A stretch of DNA of 64,000 nucleotides from Compostimonas suwonensis (lineage in GTDB: Bacteria > Actinomycetota > Actinomycetes > Actinomycetales > Microbacteriaceae). Each line of letters begins with the position of its first letter. The stretch's first letter is position 1. The stretch covers positions 372,001 through 436,000 of the forward strand of contig NZ_PGFB01000004.1 of assembly GCF_002797855.1 (NCBI RefSeq), in the 5' to 3' direction. The position numbers and the translations under genes were made by a program. Below, piece after piece: positions 1-9,200 of this stretch. The notes below the pieces were generated by a model that saw only the letters and a program-made list of their open reading frames with translations, did not search any database and was not told the DNA's origin.

Positions 1-980
1 GCGTGCCCACGGACTGGCATCTGATGCACCTCGGTTCGATCGCCTCGGGCGGCGCGGGGCTCGTGATCGCGGAGGCGACCGGCATCAGCCCGGAAGGCCG
101 CATCTCGCCCCACGACACGGGCCTCTGGAACGACGAGCAGGTCGAGGCCTGGTCGAGGATCACCGCGTTCATCCGCTCGCAGGGCGCCGTCGCGGGCGTG
201 CAGCTCGGCCACGCGGGGCGCAAGGCCTCCACCTGGCCGGTCTGGGGCTCCGACGGCCGCACCGGCACCGTGCCGGAGGAGGACGGCGGATGGCAGACGG
301 TCGGCCCCTCCGCGATCCCCTACGACGGCTTCGCGGCACCCCTCGCGCTCACCGTCGAGCAGATCCGGGGCATCGTCGACGACTTCGCCGCGGCCGCCCG
401 TCGTGCGGTCGAGGCCGGCTTCGAGCTCGTCGAGCTGCACGGAGCGCACGGCTACCTCATCCACCAGTTCCTCTCGCCGCTGAGCAACCAGCGCGACGAC
501 GAGTACGGCGGCAGCCTCGAGAACCGGGCCCGACTGCTCCTCGAGGTCGTGCGGGCGGTGCGCGCGGCCGTGGGCGAGGAGCTGCCCGTCTTCGTGAGGC
601 TGTCGGCGACCGACTGGACGGAGGGCGGCCTCGGCGAGCAGGAGACCGCGGTCGTCGCGGGCTGGGCCCGGGCGGCCGGCGCCGACTTCTTCGACATCTC
701 GACGGGTGGCAACGTCACCGCGAGGATCCCCCTCGGCCCGGGCTACCAGGTCTCCTACGCCGAGTACGTGAAAGACAACGGCGGCGTCGAGGTGAGCGCC
801 GTCGGGCTCCTCACGACCGCCCGGGAGGCGGAGGACGTCGTCGCGAGCGGCAGGGCCGACGCCGTCATGATGGGCCGGGAGCTGCTGCGCGACCCGCGGT
901 TCCCGCTGCGGGCCGCACGCGAGCTCGGCGCCGACATCGACTACTGGCCGGGGCAGTACCTGCGCGCGCGCCTGGCCTGA
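1..980 (+). CDS. NADH:flavin oxidoreductase / old yellow enzyme (YqjM-like), 5' truncated
   Basis: This is the C-terminal 325 residues of an FMN-dependent ene-reductase that uses NAD(P)H to reduce activated C=C bonds in the cytoplasm. The visible part starts at about strand 1 of the TIM barrel, so roughly the first 30 residues lie outside the window. Family signatures seen are QLGHAGRKAS (substrate/FMN-side His), HGAHGYLIHQFLSPLSN, the EYGGSLENRARLLLEVV segment and the phosphate-binding end MMGRELLRDPRFPL. The GTG at 3 is only the first in-frame start codon, not the true start. Membership of the YqjM class is sure; the natural substrate is unknown. Confidence 0.9.
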   Translation, partial: VPTDWHLMHLGSIASGGAGLVIAEATGISPEGRISPHDTGLWNDEQVEAWSRITAFIRSQGAVAGVQLGHAGRKASTWPVWGSDGRTGTVPEEDGGWQTVGPSAIPYDGFAAPLALTVEQIRGIVDDFAAAARRAVEAGFELVELHGAHGYLIHQFLSPLSNQRDDEYGGSLENRARLLLEVVRAVRAAVGEELPVFVRLSATDWTEGGLGEQETAVVAGWARAAGADFFDISTGGNVTARIPLGPGYQVSYAEYVKDNGGVEVSAVGLLTTAREAEDVVASGRADAVMMGRELLRDPRFPLRAARELGADIDYWPGQYLRARLA

Positions 981-1026
981 CCGGATCGCCTGCCGGCCGG
1001 GCCCTCCGAGTCGGCCGCGCGCCGCG

Positions 1027-1074
1027 CCATCAGTTGGCCGCGCGATCCCGCCATCAGTTGGCCGCGCGATCCCG
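1027..1074. repeat. Perfect 24-bp tandem duplication across a stop codon
   Basis: The 24-bp unit at 1027-1050 is repeated exactly at 1051-1074. On the minus strand the unit encodes the last residues RDRAAN plus TGA of the neighbouring CNNM gene. The gene ends in the copy nearer to it, and the second copy repeats the same tail and stop in frame just downstream. Confidence 0.95.
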
Positions 1075-2103
1075 CCGGGTGGCGTCGCGCACCTCGCCGA
1101 CGAGCTCCTCGATGATGTCCTCGAGGAAGAGCACTCCGCGGGTCGCCCCCGTCTCGTCGAACGACCGCGCGAGGTGCACACCCGTGCGGCGCATGGTCGC
1201 GAGGGCGTCCTCGAGGTCGGTGTTCTCGTAGATGGAGACGATCTGGCGGATGCGCTTGGCGGGCACCGGATGATCCGACTCCCCGTTCTCCAGGTCGATG
1301 ACGTCTTTCAGGTGCAGGTAGCCGCTGGGCTCCCCCTCGGCGTCCATGATCACGTACCGCGAGAAGCCGTGGCGTGCCACCGCGCGCTCGACGTCGGCCG
1401 GGGTGGCGCCCTCGGGCAGGCTCACGAGGCTGTCGGTCGCGATCGCGACATCCTTCACCTTCTTGGTCGTGAACTCGAACGTCGCCTTGAGCGCGCCCGT
1501 GGAGTCCTGCAGCAGGCCCTCGCGCGTCGACTGGGAGACGATCGTCGCGACCTCGTCGAGCGTGAAGGTGCTGTTGGCCTCGTTCTTGGGCTCGACCCGG
1601 AAGAGCCGCAGCACGCCGTTGGCCGAGGCGTTGAGCGCCACGATGATCGGGCGGAAGACGCGGGCGAAGAACACGAGCGGCGGCGCCAGCAGCAGCACGG
1701 CGCGGTCGGGGACCGAGAACGACAGGTTCTTGGGCACCATCTCGCCGAAGACCACGTGCAGATAGGAGACGATCACGAGCGCGATGATGAAGGCGATCGT
1801 CGCGATGACCTCCTCAGACCAGCCGGTGAGGCCGAGCGGGATCTCGAGCAGGTGGTGGATGGCCGGCTCGGAGACGTTCAGGATGAGCAGCGAGCAGATC
1901 GTGATGCCGAGCTGGGTCGTCGCGAGCATGAGCGTCGCGTGCTCCATCGCGAAGAGCGCCGTCTTGGCGCTGCGCCTGCCCTGATCGGCGAGCGGCTCGA
2001 TCTGCGAGCGGCGTGCCGAGATGACGGCGAACTCCGCGCCGACGAAGAAGGCGTTGGCCAGCAGCAGCACGACCAGCCAGGCGAGTCCGGCCCAGTCACT
2101 CAT
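1054..2103 (-). CDS. CNNM/CorC-type membrane protein with DUF21 and CBS domains
   Basis: A 349-residue protein of the hemolysin C/CorC/CNNM family, linked to Mg2+/Co2+ transport or efflux. The N-terminal DUF21 domain (about residues 1-190) has four hydrophobic segments, and a CBS pair follows (about 205-325). It ends soon after the CBS pair with no CorC_HlyC C-terminal domain, which the upstream paralogue does have. Its ATG overlaps the end of that paralogue by 8 bp, so the two are co-transcribed and probably translationally coupled. The pairing of a long and a short CNNM protein suggests they work together; the ion is not shown by the sequence. Confidence 0.88.
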   Translation of the reverse strand: MSDWAGLAWLVVLLLANAFFVGAEFAVISARRSQIEPLADQGRRSAKTALFAMEHATLMLATTQLGITICSLLILNVSEPAIHHLLEIPLGLTGWSEEVIATIAFIIALVIVSYLHVVFGEMVPKNLSFSVPDRAVLLLAPPLVFFARVFRPIIVALNASANGVLRLFRVEPKNEANSTFTLDEVATIVSQSTREGLLQDSTGALKATFEFTTKKVKDVAIATDSLVSLPEGATPADVERAVARHGFSRYVIMDAEGEPSGYLHLKDVIDLENGESDHPVPAKRIRQIVSIYENTDLEDALATMRRTGVHLARSFDETGATRGVLFLEDIIEELVGEVRDATRRDRAAN

Positions 2104-3427
2104 GGTCGTCCCCCTCCTCGTGCGGCTCCGGATCCGGTGTGTACCTCAGCCGGTCGATGCGGCGACCGTCGAGACGCTCCACCCGCAGCAGGCCGTGTTC
2201 GAGGCGCACGGAGTCGCCCACGACCGGCAGCCGGCCGAGCTCGCTCATGACGTAGCCGGCGACGGTCTCGTACGGCCCGTCGTCCGGCACGGTCACGTCG
2301 GCGCGCTCGAGCAGCTCGTCGGGGCGCAGCATGCCCGGGAAGGTGAGGGAGTCCCGAGCCCGCACGACGCCGGCGCGGGTGCGGTCGTGCTCGTCGGCGA
2401 CCTCGCCGATGAGCTCCTCGACGAGATCTTCGAGGGTCGTGATGCCCGCCGTGCCGCCGTACTCGTCGACGACCACGGCCATCTGGAAGCCGCGGCCCCG
2501 CAGCTCGGTGAGCAGCGCGTCGAGGCGCATCGTCTCGGGAACCCGCAGCGCCTCGCTCTGCAGCGCGGAGACCGGGACCTTGTCGCGCTTCTTGCGCGGC
2601 ACGGCGACGGCGTGCTTGATGTGCACGACCCCCACGACGTCGTCGACGCTCTCGTCGATGACCGGGAAGCGCGAGTAGCCCGTGCTGCGGGCGAGATCGA
2701 GCACGTCTTGCGCCGTGTCGGTGCGCTCGACCGTCGCCACGCGCAGCCGGGGCGTCATGACGTCGGCCGCCGTGTGGTCGGCGAAGACGAGGGTGCGACT
2801 GAGCAGCGAGGCGGTGTCGGCCTCGAGGATGCCGGCACTCGCCGATCGGCGCACGAGCGACGAGAGCTCCTCGGCCGAGCGCGCGCCCGAGAGCTCCTCC
2901 TTCGGCTCGACCCCGACGGCGCGCAGCAGCCCGTTGGCGCTGCCGTTGAGCAGCAGCACCGCGGGCTTGAACACCATCGTGAAGACGGTCTGGAACGGGA
3001 TGACGAGCTTCGCGGTCTGGATGGGCAGCGCGAGGGCGAAGTTCTTGGGCACGAGCTCGCCGATGATCATCGAGAGCAGGGTCGCCACGATGATCGCCAC
3101 GGTCGCCCCGATCGGCGGCACGGCGCCCTCGGGCAGGCCGATCGCGAGAAGCGGCTCGCGCAGCAGCGAGGAGATCGCGGGCTCCATCGTGTAACCGGTG
3201 AGGAGCGTCGTGAGCGTGATGCCCAGTTGCGCGCTCGAGAGGTGCGTCGAGGTGATCTTGAGCGCGGCGATCGTCATGCCGAGCCGGGTCTCGCCGCGGG
3301 CGCGGCGCGCCTCGAGCTCAGAACGGTCGAGGTTGACGAGAGCGAACTCGCTCGCGACGAAGAAGCCCGTGCCCACGGTCAGGATGACACCGATGCCGAG
3401 CATGATCCACTCATACACGGGCGTCAC
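2096..3427 (-). CDS. CNNM/CorC-type membrane protein with DUF21, CBS and CorC_HlyC domains
   Basis: A 443-residue paralogue of the next gene. DUF21 membrane domain at about 1-200, CBS pair at about 215-335, and the CorC_HlyC (transporter-associated) domain at about 350-430, recognisable by the MLRPDELLER and DGPYETVAGYVMSELGRLP segments. The start is a GTG at 3427, directly before the first membrane helix. It is the first gene of a two-gene minus-strand operon, and its promoter region holds the large palindrome at 3512-3581. The role is probably divalent cation homeostasis at the membrane, from family knowledge only. Confidence 0.88.
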   Translation of the reverse strand: MTPVYEWIMLGIGVILTVGTGFFVASEFALVNLDRSELEARRARGETRLGMTIAALKITSTHLSSAQLGITLTTLLTGYTMEPAISSLLREPLLAIGLPEGAVPPIGATVAIIVATLLSMIIGELVPKNFALALPIQTAKLVIPFQTVFTMVFKPAVLLLNGSANGLLRAVGVEPKEELSGARSAEELSSLVRRSASAGILEADTASLLSRTLVFADHTAADVMTPRLRVATVERTDTAQDVLDLARSTGYSRFPVIDESVDDVVGVVHIKHAVAVPRKKRDKVPVSALQSEALRVPETMRLDALLTELRGRGFQMAVVVDEYGGTAGITTLEDLVEELIGEVADEHDRTRAGVVRARDSLTFPGMLRPDELLERADVTVPDDGPYETVAGYVMSELGRLPVVGDSVRLEHGLLRVERLDGRRIDRLRYTPDPEPHEEGDDHE

Positions 3428-3511
3428 CCCCGCGGTTCACGGGCGAGGGTCTATGGGAGGGCGATGCGGCAGAGGGAGGGTCGTCCATTGTCCGACCAAC
3501 TATATCTCACC

Positions 3512-3581
3512 TTGCGCCTTAGCTTCCGGACATCCGCCCCACGGTGCGCGGTAGGGCGGATGTCCGGAAGCTAAGGCGCAA
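3512..3581. repeat. Palindromic element with perfect 28-bp arms
   Basis: The arms at 3512-3539 and 3554-3581 are exact reverse complements, around a 14-base loop. It lies between the divergent CNNM gene and the AbiEi-like gene, where it could fold as a cruciform or mRNA hairpin. There is no T-tract, so it is not a classical terminator. A diverged copy lies at 4648-4701. Confidence 0.95.
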
Positions 3582-3659
3582 CAGAAAGATGCACAGGATG
3601 GCGCGAGGGAGGAGGGTTCCACCGAGACGCACGGGGAAGAGCTCGGGGCGGGCACGACG

Positions 3660-4673
3660 ATGCACGATCGCACCATGGAACGCCACGAACTGAATCTCCT
3701 CCACACCTCGTTGCTCGACGAGCGGCAGGACGGCGCGAGCCGAGCACTCCGCCGAGACGCCGCCCACGGCGCCTACGTCCGGGTCGCCCGGGGGAGCTAC
3801 GCCCCCGCCGACGAATGGCACGCCCTCGATCCACGCGAGCGCCACTGCGTCCGCGCACTGTTGCGAGCGGAGCGGCTCCCGCCACGGCACGTCCTCTCGC
3901 ATGTCACGGCGGCCGCGCTCTGGGGCCTTCCCATCGCGACCCGTTGGCCGGATGACATCGACGTGACCGTGGACCGCGCGACCGGCGGCCGTTCCGAGGG
4001 CCAGGTGCGTCGCCACGCAACGGGTCTCGACGATCTCGAGACCCGTCAGCTCGACGGGGTCACCGTCACGAGCCCTGCCCAGACGGCGGTGGACATCGCG
4101 CTCGCTCTGCCATTGCGCTCGTCCGTGGTGGTCCTCGACGCGGTGCTCTCGGCCCGGGGCGGGGCTGCCCTCGCGACGAAGGCCGAGCTCGAGAGGCTGC
4201 TCGACACGATGACCGGGCGCCGCGGCATCCGCAGAGCCCGCGCAGCCGTCGACTTCGCGGACGGCCGGGCGGAGTCGCCCGGCGAGTCGATGAGTCGGGC
4301 CGTCATCCACGAGCTCGGTTTCCCGCCGCCCATTCTCCAGGAGGCGTTCTTCGACAGGGACGGGCTGATCGGGCGCGTCGACTTCTGGTGGCCGGAGCAC
4401 AACCTGATCGGCGAGTTCGACGGGATGACGAAGTATCTGTCACCGGAATTGCGCGGGGGCAGGACGGCCGAGCAGGTGGTCGTGACAGAGAAGAGGCGCG
4501 AGGACCGTCTGCGCGCGAACGGCCCCCGCGTGGCGCGCTGGATCACCGACGACCTCCGTCGGCGAGGGGCTCTGCGCGCGATCCTGCTGAGCGCCGGGCT
4601 CCCGATCACGCATCGACGACCGTCGTTCGTCGCGCGCGGGCCTCGCGGACAAGAGCCCTACCGTGCACGCTAG
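3660..4673 (+). CDS. AbiEi-type antitoxin-like / DUF559-like protein, orphan
   Basis: A 337-residue protein (332 if the ATG at 3675 is used) of a type often multicopy in Microbacteriaceae and annotated as type IV toxin-antitoxin AbiEi family or DUF559. The N-terminal half has the GSYAPADEW segment and a SHVTAAALWGLP stretch typical of the AbiEi antitoxin N-domain. The C-terminal half ends in a very-short-patch-repair/DUF559-like core, VDFWWPEHNLIGEFDGMTKY, with the acidic and Lys residues of a PD-(D/E)XK nuclease fold. No AbiEii nucleotidyltransferase toxin lies next to it. The stop codon lies inside the downstream palindrome, and a related palindrome lies just upstream, which suggests a cassette. 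Function is unknown. Confidence 0.7.
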   Translation: MHDRTMERHELNLLHTSLLDERQDGASRALRRDAAHGAYVRVARGSYAPADEWHALDPRERHCVRALLRAERLPPRHVLSHVTAAALWGLPIATRWPDDIDVTVDRATGGRSEGQVRRHATGLDDLETRQLDGVTVTSPAQTAVDIALALPLRSSVVVLDAVLSARGGAALATKAELERLLDTMTGRRGIRRARAAVDFADGRAESPGESMSRAVIHELGFPPPILQEAFFDRDGLIGRVDFWWPEHNLIGEFDGMTKYLSPELRGGRTAEQVVVTEKRREDRLRANGPRVARWITDDLRRRGALRAILLSAGLPITHRRPSFVARGPRGQEPYRAR

Positions 4674-4701
4674 GGCGCGTGTCCGGACGCTAAGGCGCAA
4701 C
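4648..4701. repeat. Diverged second copy of the palindromic element
   Basis: Bases 4661-4701 match 3541-3581 at 35 of 41 positions by hand alignment, ending in the same CTAAGGCGCAA. The left arm GGACAAGAGCCCT (4648-4660) pairs with 4673-4685 at 11 of 13 positions. It sits between convergent genes, and the stop codon of the AbiEi-like gene (4671-4673) lies inside it. Confidence 0.85.
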
Positions 4702-4713
4702 CGGGGGTGGTGG

Positions 4714-6153
4714 TCACCACGAGACGGGGAGAGCCTTGCCCTCCTCGTAGCCGGCGGCCGACTGGATGCCGACGAGGGCCCGGTCGTGGAACTCGGCGAC
4801 CGTGCGGGCGCCCGCGTAGGTGAACGAGCTGCGCAGACCCGAGGTGATCATGTCGAGGAGATCCTCGATGGAGGGGCGCAGCGGGTCGATGTAGATCGCG
4901 CTGCTCGAGATGCCCTCGGCGAAGAGCTCCTTGCGCGCGAGCTCGTAGGGGTCGAGGCGTCCGAAGCGCTCGTGCACGGCCTTCGTGGAGGCCATGCCCC
5001 AGCTCTCCTTGAACAGCCGGCCCGCGGCATCCTTCTGCAGGGTTCCCGGGGCCTCGATCGTGCCGGCGAACCACGAGCCCACCATCACGGATGCCGCGCC
5101 CGCCGCGAGCGCGAGTGCGACGTCTCTCGGATACCGCACGCCGCCGTCTGCCCAGACGTGGGCGCCGAGCTCGCGCGCCACCTGGGCCGTCTCGAGCACG
5201 GCCGAGAACTGGGGCCGCCCGACCGCGGTCATCATACGCGTCGTGCACATGGCGCCGGGCCCGACGCCCACCTTGAGGATGTCGGCGCCCGCGGCGACGA
5301 GGTCGCGCACGGCGCGCTCGGTGACGACGTTGCCCGCGACGATAGGGAGGCCGAGCCGGGCCGCGGCGACGGCCTCGATCGCCTCGATCATGCCCTCCTG
5401 GTGGCCGTGCGCCGTGTCGATGACGATCACGTCGACGCCCGCGGCGGCGAGAGCCCGGGCCTTGCCCGCGACGTCGCCGTTGATGCCGACGGCCGCGGCA
5501 ACCCGCAGCCGCCCGCCCGCGTCGAGCGCCGGCGTGTAGATCGCGGAGCGCAGGGCGCTGCGCCGGCTCAGCGTGCCGACGATGGCGCCGTGGTGGAGAA
5601 CGGGCGCGAAGTCGATCTCGGCCGCGACCATGAGGTCGAAGGCCTGCCGCCCCGAGGTGACGTCGTCGGCGTCGATCGCGGTGAGCGGGCCGTGCAGCAG
5701 ATCGCCGAGGCGCGCGTCGTCGAGGGCCGTCGCGAGCCGCTGGGCGGGGATCGTGCCGAGGTAGTCGCCGTCGTCCGAGCGCACGACGATGCCGTGCCCC
5801 TCGACGGCGGGCAGCACGCGCAAGGCCTCGGCCACCGTCTGCTCCGGCCCGAGGATGACGGGGGTGTCGAAGGCGACCGGCTGATCCTTGACCCAGCGGA
5901 TCGCGGCATCCAGACCCTGCAGCGGCATGTCCTGGGGCAGCACGCCCAGGCCGCCCCGCCGGGCGAGTGTCGCGGCCAGTCGCGGGCCGGTCACGGAGTT
6001 CATGTTCGCCGCGACGATCGGCAGGGTCGCGCCCGTGCCGTCGTGCGGTTCGAGCGAGACGTCGAGCCTGCTCGTGATGCCCGAATGGCTCGGCACCAGG
6101 AAGACGTCGGAGTAGGTCAGATCGTGCCGCGGCGTCGTCCCATAGAACTGCAT
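4714..6153 (-). CDS. guaB1: GuaB1-family IMP dehydrogenase-related protein (probable GMP reductase)
   Basis: A 479-residue TIM-barrel protein with two CBS domains (about residues 95-205). It carries the IMPDH/GMPR signature GVGPGAMCTTRMMT with the catalytic Cys near residue 303. The actinobacterial GuaB1 branch has been shown in mycobacteria to act as a GMP reductase (GMP to IMP), feeding guanine nucleotides back to the purine pool, so that is the likely role rather than IMP dehydrogenase. The ATG at 6153 (MQFYG) is preferred to upstream in-frame starts because homologous sequence begins there. It is transcribed divergently from kgd. Confidence 0.85.
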   Translation of the reverse strand: MQFYGTTPRHDLTYSDVFLVPSHSGITSRLDVSLEPHDGTGATLPIVAANMNSVTGPRLAATLARRGGLGVLPQDMPLQGLDAAIRWVKDQPVAFDTPVILGPEQTVAEALRVLPAVEGHGIVVRSDDGDYLGTIPAQRLATALDDARLGDLLHGPLTAIDADDVTSGRQAFDLMVAAEIDFAPVLHHGAIVGTLSRRSALRSAIYTPALDAGGRLRVAAAVGINGDVAGKARALAAAGVDVIVIDTAHGHQEGMIEAIEAVAAARLGLPIVAGNVVTERAVRDLVAAGADILKVGVGPGAMCTTRMMTAVGRPQFSAVLETAQVARELGAHVWADGGVRYPRDVALALAAGAASVMVGSWFAGTIEAPGTLQKDAAGRLFKESWGMASTKAVHERFGRLDPYELARKELFAEGISSSAIYIDPLRPSIEDLLDMITSGLRSSFTYAGARTVAEFHDRALVGIQSAAGYEEGKALPVSW

Positions 6154-6286
6154 GGGAATAACGCTACCCCGGCACATTGTTGGCCGCATGCCCGGTCATG
6201 GGGATTAGGCTTGACGTTGGTGTGCGGGGTGGGCATACCGCTTTCGAATCGAGAATAAAAATACGCGAGAGAGTGGGCGATCGGCT

Positions 6287-9200
6287 GTGTCGAGCCAATT
6301 GACCGGGACAGGTACCGACGACGGTTCGTCGGGCGAATTCGGAGCCAATGAGTGGCTCGTCGACGAGATGTACGAGCGGTACGTCGTCGACAAGAACTCG
6401 GTCGATCAATCCTGGTGGCCCATCCTCGAGAACTACCAGCCGACCGTGACCCAGTCGAGCACCCCCGAGACCCCGGGCGCCCCCGCGACCGAGCCGTCGG
6501 CGCCCACGCCGTCCGAGCCCGCTCCCCCTGCACCCATCGAGCCCACCGCGCCGACTCCCGTCGAGCCGACCGCGCCGGCGCCCGCAGAGCCGAGCACCGC
6601 CCCGAGCGGTGAGGCCGCGGCATCCAACCCGCCCACCGCACCCGTGCCCGTTCTCGGCACCCAGCCGGTCGCCCGCACGACCTCGATCGCGCCCAAGCCG
6701 CAGCCGGTGCCGGCAGACGCCCCCGTCACGGCCCCGCAGAAGATCGTCGACACCGCCGAGCTGCAGCCGGCCGAGAAGCAGGATGTCGTCACCCCCCTGC
6801 GCGGAATGGCGAAGTCGCTCGCGACGAACATGGAGGCGAGCCTCACCGTCCCCACGGCCACGAGCGTGCGCACCATCCCCGCGAAGCTCATGATCGACAA
6901 CCGCATCGTGATCAACAACCACCTCAAGCGCGCACGCGGCGGCAAGGTCTCGTTCACGCACCTCATCGGCTGGGCGCTCATCCAGGCGCTCAAGGAGTTC
7001 CCGAGCCAGAACGTCTACTACGAGGAGGTCGACGGCAAGCCCTCCGTGGTCGCCGCCGCCCACGTCAACCTCGGGCTCGCCATCGACATGCCGAAGCCCG
7101 ACGGAACCCGCGCGCTGCTCGTGCCCGTCATCAAGCGCGCCGACACGATGACCTTCGGCGAGTACCTGGCCGCCTATGAGGAGGTCGTCGCCAAGGCGCG
7201 CAGCAACAAGCTCACCGCCGACGACTTCAAGGGCGGCACGATCTCGCTCACCAACCCGGGCGGAATCGGCACCGTGCACTCCGTGCCCCGTCTCATGCGC
7301 GGCCAGGGCTGCATCATCGGCGCCGGCGCCCTCGAGTACCCGGCCGAGTTCCAGGGGGCGAGCGAGAAGACCCTCACCGACCTGGCGATCGGCAAGACCA
7401 TCACGCTCACGAGCACCTACGACCACCGGGTCATCCAGGGCGCGGGCTCGGGCGAGTTCTTGAAGATCGTGCACGAGCTGCTCATCGGCAAGAACGACTT
7501 CTACGAAGACATCTTCTCGGCGCTGCGCATCCCCTACGTGCCCATCCACTGGGCGCCCGACATCGCGGTCGACCTCTACGACGCGGTCGGCAAGACGGCG
7601 CGCGTGCAGGAGCTCATCAACGCGTTCCGCGTGCGCGGCCACATGATGGCCGACACCGACCCGCTCGAGTACGTGCAGCGCTCGCACCCGGACCTCGACA
7701 TCTCCAACCACGGCCTCACCTTCTGGGATCTGGACCGCGAGTTCGTCACGGGCGGCTTCGGCGATCGCCGCGCCGCGAAGCTCCGCGACATCATCGGCGT
7801 GCTGCGCGACTCCTACTGCCGCAAGATCGGCATCGAGTACATGCACATCCAGGATCCGGGCCAGCGCCAGTGGATCCAGGACAGGGTGGAGCGCAAGTAC
7901 GAGAAGCCCACGCACGACGAGCAGATGCGCATCCTCGGCAAGCTCAACGAGGCCGAGGCCTTCGAGACCTTCCTGCAGACCAAGTACGTGGGGCAGAAGC
8001 GCTTCAGCCTCGAGGGCAGCGAGTCGTCGATCGCCCTGCTCGACGCGATCATCCAGGGCGCGGCCGAGGCCGGGCTCGACGAGGTCGCCATCGGCATGGC
8101 GCACCGCGGGCGTCTCAACGTGCTCACGAACATCGCTGGCAAGACCTACGGCCAGATCTTCCGCGAGTTCGAGGGCACTCAAGACCCCCGCACCGTGCAG
8201 GGCTCCGGCGACGTCAAGTACCACCTCGGCACCGAGGGCACCTTCCGCGGCGCGGGCGGCGAGGAGATCCCCGTCTACGTGGCCGCGAACCCCTCGCACC
8301 TCGAGGCGGTCGACGGCGTGCTCGAGGGCATCGTGCGGGCCAAGCAGGATCGCAAGCCGGCCGGCACCTTCTCGACGCTCCCCGTGCTCGTGCACGGCGA
8401 CGCCGCGATGGCGGGCCAGGGCGTCGTGCTCGAGACCATGCAGCTCTCTCAGCTGCGCGGCTACAAGACCGGCGGCACGATCCACGTCAACATCAACAAC
8501 CAGGTCGGCTTCACGACGCCCCCCGGCGAGGGCCGCTCCTCGATCTACTCGACGGATGTCGCGAAGACCATCCAGGCGCCCATCTTCCACGTGAACGGCG
8601 ACGACCCCGAGGCGGTCGTGCGGGTGGCCGAGCTGGCCTTCCAGTACCGCCAGGAGTTCAAGCGCGACGTCGTCATCGACCTCATCTGCTACCGCCGACG
8701 CGGCCACAACGAGGGCGACGACCCCTCGATGACGCAGCCGCTCATGTACAACCTCATCGAGGCCAAGCGCTCGGTGCGCAAGCTCTACACCGAGGCGCTC
8801 GTCGGCCGCGGCGACATCACCGAGGAGGAGTACGAGGCGGCGCACCGCGACTTCCAGGACCGCCTCGAGCGAGCCTTCGCCGAGACCCACGCGGCGCAGA
8901 CCGCGTCGATCCCGATCATCAACCCGAACGCCGACTCGGTCGCCGACCTCGAGCTCCCGCAGGCGCAGCAGCACGACGATGCCACCGGCGAGCCGGAGAC
9001 GACCGGCGTGAGCGACGCGGTCGTGCAGCAGATCGGCGACGCGTTCAACAATCCGCCCGCCGGCTTCACGGTGCACAACAAACTGCAGCAGCTGCTGCAG
9101 AAGCGCCTCGACATGAGCCGCAACGGCAACATCGACTGGGCGTTCGGCGAGCTGCTCGCGCTCGGCTCCGTGCTGCTCGAGGGCACGCCGGTGCGGATGT

